Source of the DNA: Desulfobacterales bacterium
GTDB lineage: Bacteria > Desulfobacterota > Desulfobacteria > Desulfobacterales > BuS5
Direction of reading: 5' to 3'
Length of the DNA stretch: 5,155 nucleotides
Assembly: GCA_016735355.1 (NCBI GenBank)
Contig: JAERRQ010000327.1
Coordinates: forward strand, 1-5,155
Positions 1-5,155 of the stretch are shown piece after piece; position 1 is the stretch's first letter, and each line of letters starts with the position of its first letter. Both the position numbers and the translations under genes were made by a program. The notes beneath the pieces are model-generated. The model did no database searches. It was not told where the DNA came from and saw only the letters and a list, made by a program, of their open reading frames with translations.

Positions 1-182
1 GTTAGGTTTGTTTGATCTAAAATTACAAAAGTTGAAGGAATAGCAAGCTATTTCAATATTTTTGTAACTTTAGATCGGGCAAAGATGGCCTGAAGCTGTG
101 ATGCATAGTTGGGGAAGCTATTTCGTCCTCGTTCCTTAATCAGGCATAAAAAAAAATCTTGGGAGGAATCGAAAGAATCCTA
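1..182. other. Gene-free intergenic stretch with palindrome and short repeats
   Basis: I see no credible coding region here: all three minus-strand frames past the ATPase remnant are soon closed by stops, and the plus-strand open stretch ending at 240 is antisense to the remnant. The stretch holds the large imperfect palindrome at 14-76. A 10-base direct repeat, AAGCTATTTC, occurs at 45-54 and 115-124, exactly 70 bp apart, with the first copy inside the palindrome. A six-base inverted pair, GCCTGA at 88-93 and TCAGGC at 140-145, flanks the second copy. A run of nine A lies at 148-156. Together these look more organised than an ordinary spacer and may belong to a small non-coding repetitive element, but a single copy cannot prove that. 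Confidence 0.5.
14..76. repeat. 63-bp imperfect palindrome (long inverted repeat)
   Basis: GATCTAAA at 14-21 is matched by TTTAGATC at 69-76; after one mismatch (22/68), TTACAAAA at 23-30 is matched by TTTTGTAA at 60-67. After a small internal loop, TTGAA (32-36) pairs with TTCAA (52-56), and after a bulge ATAGC pairs with GCTAT around the centre at 45-46. That is about 26 base pairs in a 63-bp span. Neither side is followed by a T-run that would make it a canonical intrinsic terminator. It could be the end structure or core of a small non-autonomous element, or a transcript-end hairpin for the kinase gene more than 200 bp away. The pairing is seen directly; the role is unknown. Confidence 0.75.
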
Positions 183-296
183 TCGTAAAATGAAAGCTTT
201 TGATGTGAATTCGATGATGGAATACGGCTTTCCCACCTGACGTGCTCCTCTTACGAGGAGAGGACGTCGTGAACGACTCTCGTTGCCAAGGCTCTC
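183..296 (-). pseudogene. Remnant of an AAA_14/DUF4143-type ATPase, N-terminal Walker A region
   Basis: Reading on in the same frame directly after the TGA of the kinase-like gene gives 38 codons, closed by TAG at 182-180. They contain RPLLVRGARQVGK followed by PYSIIEF. The phrase 'RxPLxxRGARQVGKT' near the N-terminus is highly characteristic of the AAA_14 (often with DUF4143) ATPases, which are common in bacterial and archaeal genomes and frequently found as mobile or decaying copies. No start codon lies in the fragment, the rest of the roughly 380-450-residue protein is missing, and the Walker A Ser/Thr after GK is Pro, which should abolish Mg-nucleotide binding. Similarity ends near 190. 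The last residues of the upstream kinase-like protein (MFQEKWGSSL, 332-303) could be the original start of this ATPase, with the TGA being a later mutation. A perfect hairpin, CTCCTC/GAGGAG at 245-260, lies within it. The family call is from memory of the motif. Confidence 0.72.
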
Positions 297-2732
297 TCAA
301 TTCAGGGAAGACCCCCATTTTTCCTGAAACATACCGGAATAAACAATTTTGAACATTAGCTCCAGCAAAGTGCCGGCCGGAATTTCTATACCATGCGGCT
401 CTATACCTTTACTTAACTGTGCAAATTCCTTTGACTGCTTTTTTAAATATTCCAAATCCTGGAGTAATTTGTTAATCTTTACCTTATCATCGGGATTAAG
501 TTTTTTTGCCCAGGCTCCTTTTTCCCATTTTGCATTTAACTCTTTGATTTTTACAGGCGGCGCAACAAGAAGCTGCCTGCGAATTTTTTGGCTCTTAAAA
601 ACCTTTTGGGATTCTATTAAATTTTTAATCAATTTTTCGATATTATCCCTGGCTGATTTAATTTCTTCAGATAGCATCTTTTGAGCCTGTTCCGGCAGCA
701 TAATATTGATGGCTTTCAACACTGCTTTTTTTTTCTCGGTTTTTTCTTTAAACTCCGCAACTGCGCTGCGCCAAAACAACTGACTGATTTCATAAATAAG
801 AACTGATGATTTCTTTTTTGCATTGAAGGGAGCCTGTATTTTTTTCAATATCCCAGGAAATAATCTGACAGTTTTTTTAAAGAGTTGTTCTCCGGTAATC
901 ACCTTGAAGATGATAACTGTCGTTGCAAACCAGTCCTGCAGGTGCAAAATCCGGGATAAATCTCTAAAAGTAGAAATCAATATCTCATTGGTCAGCAATT
1001 GGGAAGGGGTAGCATAATATGGTGTTCCGCCCAGCTGCGGTTGAGCGATTTTATAATTATCTTTTTCTTTAAAAAAAACAGATGTTTCCACATCAATCAG
1101 CCCAATCGAGAATTTTTCCGGTGATTTTAAAAACAAGGGGTAATGCGCCTGCTCGCCAGCTACAATCAAATTATCCGGCTTAAGATCCCGCATGGCAACA
1201 CCTTTTTCTCTTAACCAGGATAACAGGTCAAGCATGTTGGTAACAATTCCCCCAATTTGAAGTTTGTTTTGGAAAAATGATATCTCTATAATATATTTTT
1301 TGATTATTTTTCTATATGCTTCGACATCCTTAATGTTGGCTTTAAAAATTGTTTTAAACAATCTGTTTAAATCATCTGTCAATTCAGGTGGTATGCCTTC
1401 CTCGTTTTTTGAGATGGAATTTCCGGACAGATGCAGCAGGAACCACTTGCGGAGCTGGTACGCAGGAATTGATGACTTGGCATGCCCGGCTGTGAATTCT
1501 TTGACCTGCTTTTTACATTTAGTATATAAAATTTGTATTCCGGCATAAACAGGGGTGGTGATTATACCATATTTGCTTTCAAATTCGTGCAGATCCCAGA
1601 TAACGCTTGGTTGTTCAGTTATTTCCCGTTCCATTTTATCTTTAACGGAATGCATATTTTTCAAAATATGTCCCAGGAAAAAATATTTTGATAAATTCAT
1701 AAAATATGCAAAGGAAGCGCCGATTTTCAAATATTCCTTATAACCTGGATATCTCCCCACCCATTGAATATATTTTTCTTCAAGTTCTTCAGCAGTCAAA
1801 AGAGATTCTCCCGGAAAGGGATGGATCTGTTGCATAATGACTGAAATCATGGGTATAATGCATTCTCTGGGAGCCAGGATATCTATAATATCCTTCTCCT
1901 TCTTGATGCTTTCAAGGTACAACCCAAAATCATTAATCGGCTCCGGGGGAACCTTGATAACCATGTGGATATCATAAATCACATAAAAACATCTGCTTTT
2001 GCTGCTGCTTTCTTGACCTATTTGACCAATTGTGATCCGTCTTTTTGACCATGCCTTGTTTTGCCTCACGCGTAGTTCAAAAATTGAATTTGGAGCGGCT
2101 TGTTCTGCATCGGCCAGGTAAAAATTCGCAGGTGCGTCTTCCGGAGCGCTTAACTGCTTTTTGTACAATTTTAAAAAATAATATACTATCCTTTCAATCT
2201 CATTTAATTCCTGTTCATTAATTTTAAAAAGCTTGATCTTATCTTCAGCACCCTCAATCTCATCTTTTTTGTTTTTTCCTGATCTCTTTAAATTATATAA
2301 TAACACGGCAAACATTTTGTAAGCATATACCAGCAGAATAAGAACAATAATACCTGGCAAAACTTTTGTTAATACGAAAAGGATGAAAGCTGCAACTTCC
2401 TGATTTTCTTGTTTCTTTAACGCCAAAGAATCAAAGAGTTGCTCCTTTTTTTCATAATAATATTTTATGATGGCCTTTTTATATGATGTGGTTTCCTGAT
2501 AAGCACTATTTTCAATATGATCTATATCTACCCTTAAAATCATATCTGCTTTATTATTATTTTTATAATAAACTATTTCACCATTTCCCCATACATCATC
2601 TGCAAGTATAAACTTTCCATTTTTTAAATATACGAGATCCTTTTCGATTACCATTTCCCGATTAAAAAATTGAATACCGCCAACAACAATCAACATAGTC
2701 AGCAGAATTATCAATATTATTATTTTTTTCAT
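297..2732 (-). CDS. Membrane-anchored protein kinase-like protein with split kinase domain
   Basis: The 811-residue product probably phosphorylates proteins on Ser/Thr at the inner membrane; substrate unknown. A hydrophobic segment at 4-23 and a second at about 113-145 bracket a roughly 90-residue extracytoplasmic part, within which residues 33-73 (VYLKNGK...VDIDHIE) look like a small beta-barrel domain. The cytoplasmic part carries divergent but nearly complete kinase motifs: a poor glycine loop near 235-248, VIK with Lys260, a helix-C Glu at 274 or 279, MRDLKPDN (514-521; His of HRD is Met, Asp516, Lys518 and Asn521 kept), DVE in place of DFG (Asp547 kept), GGTPYYATPSQ (568-578) for the activation and APE segment, and Asp600-Trp for the DxW motif. 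About 185 residues are inserted between the hinge (~303) and the helix before the catalytic loop (~490). Residues 640-775 are Lys/Glu-rich and helical. The ATG keeps the first helix; the only Shine-Dalgarno-like bases are a weak AGAAG touching the start. A decayed ATPase fragment follows in frame. Catalytic Lys and Asp retention argues for activity, but a pseudokinase is possible. Confidence 0.82.
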   Translation of the reverse strand: MKKIIILIILLTMLIVVGGIQFFNREMVIEKDLVYLKNGKFILADDVWGNGEIVYYKNNNKADMILRVDIDHIENSAYQETTSYKKAIIKYYYEKKEQLFDSLALKKQENQEVAAFILFVLTKVLPGIIVLILLVYAYKMFAVLLYNLKRSGKNKKDEIEGAEDKIKLFKINEQELNEIERIVYYFLKLYKKQLSAPEDAPANFYLADAEQAAPNSIFELRVRQNKAWSKRRITIGQIGQESSSKSRCFYVIYDIHMVIKVPPEPINDFGLYLESIKKEKDIIDILAPRECIIPMISVIMQQIHPFPGESLLTAEELEEKYIQWVGRYPGYKEYLKIGASFAYFMNLSKYFFLGHILKNMHSVKDKMEREITEQPSVIWDLHEFESKYGIITTPVYAGIQILYTKCKKQVKEFTAGHAKSSIPAYQLRKWFLLHLSGNSISKNEEGIPPELTDDLNRLFKTIFKANIKDVEAYRKIIKKYIIEISFFQNKLQIGGIVTNMLDLLSWLREKGVAMRDLKPDNLIVAGEQAHYPLFLKSPEKFSIGLIDVETSVFFKEKDNYKIAQPQLGGTPYYATPSQLLTNEILISTFRDLSRILHLQDWFATTVIIFKVITGEQLFKKTVRLFPGILKKIQAPFNAKKKSSVLIYEISQLFWRSAVAEFKEKTEKKKAVLKAINIMLPEQAQKMLSEEIKSARDNIEKLIKNLIESQKVFKSQKIRRQLLVAPPVKIKELNAKWEKGAWAKKLNPDDKVKINKLLQDLEYLKKQSKEFAQLSKGIEPHGIEIPAGTLLELMFKIVYSGMFQEKWGSSLN

Positions 2733-2775
2733 CTTCTGTTAATATATGTGCTTGCGGAAGGTGTTTTTGGATATG

Positions 2776-2806
2776 AAAAAACAGTCATTGCCGGGCAGAC
2801 ATTTTT
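2776..2806 (-). terminator. Possible rho-independent terminator, potentially bidirectional
   Basis: On the minus strand, AAAAA is followed by GTC, TGC, a CCG loop, GCA, a two-base bulge, GAC and then TTTTTT. The stem therefore has a short GC core, with the A-run able to pair with the T-run. It lies 110-140 bp after the stop of the VIT-like gene and about 45 bp before the kinase-like start, where an end to the phosphofructokinase/VIT transcript is expected. The plus strand also ends in five T. The stem is short and bulged, so this is tentative. Confidence 0.35.
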
Positions 2807-2830
2807 CAAAGGTCCCTAAGTGAATAATGT

Positions 2831-2913
2831 CCCCATATACATAAGGCCCCATATATATAAGGTCTTCATATACATAAGGGCCCATATATATAGGGTCTCT
2901 ATATACATAAGGG
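2831..2913. repeat. AT-rich tandem array, five 16/17-bp units, 33-bp higher-order period
   Basis: Five units start with ATATA cores at 2835, 2851, 2868, 2884 and 2901, spaced 16, 17, 16 and 17 bp. Odd units are identical (ATATACATAAGG); even units are ATATATATAAGG and ATATATATAGGG. C-rich or TCT-rich linkers (CCCC, TCTTC, CCC, TCTCT) separate them, so the true period is a 33-bp pair of units. The array ends three bases from the stop codon of the VIT-like gene. It could be a binding-site array, a transcribed structure, or a slippage product of replication; the sequence does not decide. Confidence 0.85.
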
Positions 2914-2915
2914 CT

Positions 2916-3413
2916 CTAAGCAAATATTGTGCCTATCCATTGGCCTGTCAAGCATGTGAGTATGATTACAAGTGCGGCTATCAAGAGGTGTTCTGCAATT
3001 ACGGCCCACGGGTTTGAGCCGCTGTCCGACGCCATTTTATAACTTAGCAGAATCAGAACCGCAGCCCCCCATGTAATATTGACAAAAATGGCTGTTTGGA
3101 GTTTAAAAATCAGAACCGGTAGTAAAAAAGTCAACGCAAATAGAAACTTTGATAAAAAGGTTGATATGGTAGCCGCCCATATCTCTTTTATGCTATGTGT
3201 GTTTTCCGATTCTTCAGCAATGTGTATGCCAAGCGCATCTGAAAGGGCGTCTGCGATAGCTATGGTGCATATGCCGCCTATCACTGCAAGTCTGGAGTGT
3301 GTGCCTGCATTCAAGCCCACCATAAGCCCCAGGGTTGTAATAACACCTGACGTCAGACCAAAAAAAATTCCTTTTTTGACAGATTTGCTTACCATATTTC
3401 TGGGTCCGATCAT
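2916..3413 (-). CDS. VIT1/CCC1-family small membrane protein, putative metal transporter
   Basis: The 165-residue product is almost wholly hydrophobic, with five likely membrane helices (about 15-36, 41-65, 81-103, 107-126 and 136-160), the number known for VIT1/CCC1 vacuolar iron/manganese transporters. The first helix has the family-like GLTSGVITTLGLMVGL and the second IADALSDALGIHIAEESE, where acidic residues Asp55, Asp59, Glu67, Glu68 and Glu70 fall in the helix and the loop that carry metal-handling carboxylates in the family. The long cytoplasmic metal-binding insert of plant VIT1 is absent; only about 15 residues link helices 2 and 3. In bacteria such proteins are expected to export or move Fe2+/Mn2+ across the inner membrane, but the substrate here is inferred. 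The ATG overlaps the upstream stop as ATGA with no Shine-Dalgarno of its own at normal spacing; Met7 is an alternative start. An AT-rich tandem array begins right after the stop. Confidence 0.8.
   Translation of the reverse strand: MIGPRNMVSKSVKKGIFFGLTSGVITTLGLMVGLNAGTHSRLAVIGGICTIAIADALSDALGIHIAEESENTHSIKEIWAATISTFLSKFLFALTFLLPVLIFKLQTAIFVNITWGAAVLILLSYKMASDSGSNPWAVIAEHLLIAALVIILTCLTGQWIGTIFA
3410..3413 (-). promoter_or_regulatory. ATGA start/stop overlap, translational coupling
   Basis: The TGA ending the phosphofructokinase (3412-3410) shares two bases with the ATG of the VIT-like gene (3413-3411). No ribosome-binding site sits 5-10 bases before that ATG; the nearest purine-rich stretch (GAGGAGGA) is over 20 bases upstream inside the phosphofructokinase. 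Termination-reinitiation is therefore the likely way the second gene is translated. Confidence 0.7.
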
Positions 3414-5155
3414 GCTATTGCGTTTAAAACCAATGTGATAGGTTTATCCTCCTCGCTCTTGCCTGTAAAACGTATGGGGCCCGGTTTTCTGTATTGGTCG
3501 GCGCCGGGCTCCGCTGCAAGCCATTTATCCCTTAGAGCCTTGACTACCCTGAAAGCTGCTGAATTAATATCTACGACACTCTTCTCCATTACAAGAGCCA
3601 GTCTGCCCTTTCTCTCTTCAAGATGCATAAGAGGAGCAATGGGAATTCCGATGGGCTTCCAATTGTTAAAGTCCTGATCGAGATTCATGATTGCGGCCAT
3701 ATAGCCTGTCATGCCTCCAGCTATGAGGCTGAAAACCGTTAAGCCGAGATTATATGTATAATTACAGTCAAACATTGTTGGATCAGTCCCTCTGCCATCA
3801 TAGCCGTAAAAATGTGATTGTGTTTTAAAATCGGGAACGGACTTATTATATATTTTTTTCACTGATGCAGGAATATATTCCTTTTCTGTTATAAGACCAG
3901 CTTTTACCATGGAATTATTAAGTATTTTTGTTGATGTTATTTTTTCTTTGACAAGCAGAAGTGCAGAGCCGTCATCATAGTTCCTGAAAATTACAGATCC
4001 GAAAGAATCAGGATCAATTCCGTCTTTTTTCAGAGTCTTAACAAAATAATCTCTCTCTATTCCTATTTTGTAGACTCCCTTTTCTTTCAGAATATTCAGA
4101 TAATCCTGAACAATTTCCATAAGAACTTTATCCGTCTCCACCTGGGAAAAGGGGAAATTCCCATGGCTGTCACGCTCCATCAGCAGTCCTTCCTTGAAAA
4201 AATCGGGAATATCACTAAAAAGATCATCATCCCTTCTGCTCCAGTATGATAGTTTATTCTCCTCCTCATTAAGCCTGGCCAGCCTCCTTAAATATTCAAG
4301 TTTATTTTCAAGAAAGGGGAATTGTGTATGAAAGTCAGCATCGTGAATTTCGTTATATTCCGCAATAATCGTATTCAGCTTGATTATAAATGTTTGAATC
4401 TCATTAATAAACTCAAGCACGCCCTCGGGTAGTACTATGACGCCGTAGTTTTTGCCTGCCGCAGCCCTTTGCACTATACAGTCACAAATTATCCTGGAAA
4501 GATGCCTTAGCGTCATACCGTATGCCAGAAAGTCTATCCTGTTTTCCTCCCGGGCCCTCTCGATCCTCGACTCATCTATGTAGTCGGCAAGATCCTCTCC
4601 TATAAGAGTCAAATTTGCATGAGTCTGAAGCGCTACCTCCAAAGCCAAGTGGCTTGCCACCCTTCCCATTACCTTGCAAATATGCCAGTATTTGACATCG
4701 GAACTGCAATCTGTGCAAAGGTTGCTTATTGAACTTGCGAAAGCTCTGGCAGCAGAATGGAAACCAAAGGATATTGCGCATAAAATATTTCCGTCGGCAT
4801 CCCTTACCTGTACATCGCCGTCTATTGTTTTGGGAACACCAATGACCTGAATTCCGTCATCAAACATATTCTGGGCCAGAAAAGCCGCATTTGTATTAGA
4901 ATCATCTCCTCCTACTATGACCAGAGCATCGATCTTAAGCTTGCTGCATGTCTCTTTTGACAGTGCCGTTTTCTCCTCTGTATCGATTTTTGTACGGCCT
5001 GTTTTTATCATTGAAAAGCCTCCGAGATTCCTGTGGGTATCTATAATATTGTCTGTAAGCTCAACAGCTTCACTTTCAATAATACCGTCCGGGCCCATAA
5101 GAAAGCCGTATATTTTACTTTCAGGGTTGGCTTTTTTGGCGGCATCATAAATACC
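3410..5155 (-). CDS. Pyrophosphate-dependent 6-phosphofructokinase, N-terminus outside window
   Basis: This cytoplasmic enzyme interconverts fructose 6-phosphate plus PPi and fructose 1,6-bisphosphate plus Pi, a reversible step of glycolysis and gluconeogenesis. The frame is open to the right edge: 581 residues are visible, starting GIYDAAKKANPESKIYGFL, so the Met at 5098 is internal. The missing part should include the GG(P)APGG phosphate loop. In visible numbering, GGDDSN is at 82-87 and PKTIDGD at 108-114. ATP-dependent enzymes have GGDGS and PGTIDxD there; the second Asp and the Lys are the accepted marks of PPi use. MGR at 163-165 and PEG at 243-245 match fructose 6-phosphate and catalytic-region motifs, and HFYGYDGRGTDP at 448-459 is typical of the long (plant PFP/spirochaete-like) clade. 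The roughly 200 residues between are the clade's large insertion. It overlaps the VIT-like gene by four bases. No promoter or start is visible. Confidence 0.93.
   Translation of the reverse strand, partial: GIYDAAKKANPESKIYGFLMGPDGIIESEAVELTDNIIDTHRNLGGFSMIKTGRTKIDTEEKTALSKETCSKLKIDALVIVGGDDSNTNAAFLAQNMFDDGIQVIGVPKTIDGDVQVRDADGNILCAISFGFHSAARAFASSISNLCTDCSSDVKYWHICKVMGRVASHLALEVALQTHANLTLIGEDLADYIDESRIERAREENRIDFLAYGMTLRHLSRIICDCIVQRAAAGKNYGVIVLPEGVLEFINEIQTFIIKLNTIIAEYNEIHDADFHTQFPFLENKLEYLRRLARLNEEENKLSYWSRRDDDLFSDIPDFFKEGLLMERDSHGNFPFSQVETDKVLMEIVQDYLNILKEKGVYKIGIERDYFVKTLKKDGIDPDSFGSVIFRNYDDGSALLLVKEKITSTKILNNSMVKAGLITEKEYIPASVKKIYNKSVPDFKTQSHFYGYDGRGTDPTMFDCNYTYNLGLTVFSLIAGGMTGYMAAIMNLDQDFNNWKPIGIPIAPLMHLEERKGRLALVMEKSVVDINSAAFRVVKALRDKWLAAEPGADQYRKPGPIRFTGKSEEDKPITLVLNAIA

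Noticed and set aside
109..240. Plus-strand open stretch ending MKAFDVNSMMEYGFPT
   Set aside because: Its second half is antisense to the ATPase remnant, its only ATG is far from the GGGAGG motif, and no family is recognised.
136..318. 60-residue minus-strand open frame
   Set aside because: It is out of frame with the recognisable ATPase remnant on the same strand, and its product has no plausible domain; the remnant frame explains the sequence better.
2733..2775. TATATT as a -10 box for the kinase-like gene
   Set aside because: No acceptable -35 hexamer at 16-18 bp, and AT-rich DNA gives such hexamers often.
2847..2862. CC(A/T)nGG sequences resembling eukaryotic SRF CArG boxes
   Set aside because: The A/T core is too long for a CArG box and the context is bacterial; the likeness is chance in an AT-rich array.
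2831..2913. Possible CRISPR-like array
   Set aside because: Units are 12 bp with 4-5 bp linkers and no unique 25-40 bp spacers, and no cas gene is near.
2820..3017. Plus-strand open frame with an 11-residue IYIR..HIY repeat
   Set aside because: The peptide repeat is a by-product of the 33-bp DNA period (11 codons); the second half is antisense to the VIT-like gene and there is no ribosome-binding site.
4572..4781. 69-residue minus-strand open frame inside the phosphofructokinase
   Set aside because: A frame-shifted shadow of a gene with strong family motifs; its composition is not protein-like.

Overview
The window is a mid-GC bacterial segment in which every convincing gene lies on the minus strand, so it reads from right to left. 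Gene content suggests an anaerobic bacterium of the Desulfobacterota (deltaproteobacterial) type: a long PPi-dependent phosphofructokinase, a small VIT1/CCC1-like membrane protein and a large membrane-anchored Ser/Thr kinase-like protein. This placement rests on remembered family resemblance only; there is no rRNA or marker gene to confirm it.

Layout in transcription order (right to left): (1) 5155-3410, a pyrophosphate-type 6-phosphofructokinase that enters from the right edge without its N-terminus; (2) 3413-2916, a 165-residue VIT1/CCC1-family membrane protein whose ATG overlaps the kinase stop as ATGA, so the two are very probably co-translated; (3) 2915-2733, a spacer holding a five-unit AT-rich tandem array (2831-2913, units of 16/17 bp forming a 33-bp higher-order period) and a terminator-like hairpin (2776-2806); (4) 2732-297, an 811-residue two-helix membrane protein with a divergent protein kinase domain in the cytoplasm, split by an insertion of about 185 residues; (5) 296-183, directly after the kinase stop and in the same frame, a decayed N-terminal fragment of an AAA_14/DUF4143-type ATPase with a damaged Walker A; (6) 182-1, a gene-free stretch with a 63-bp imperfect palindrome (14-76) and smaller internal repeats, possibly a small repetitive element.

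The phosphofructokinase and the VIT-like protein form one translational unit. The kinase-like gene is on the same strand but separated by 183 bp, the array and the possible terminator, so it is probably its own unit. No functional link between glycolysis and the kinase can be shown from the sequence. The points most worth a second look are the kinase architecture, the in-frame ATPase remnant after its stop, the 33-bp array and the palindrome. No CRISPR array, tRNA, rRNA or intact mobile element was seen.
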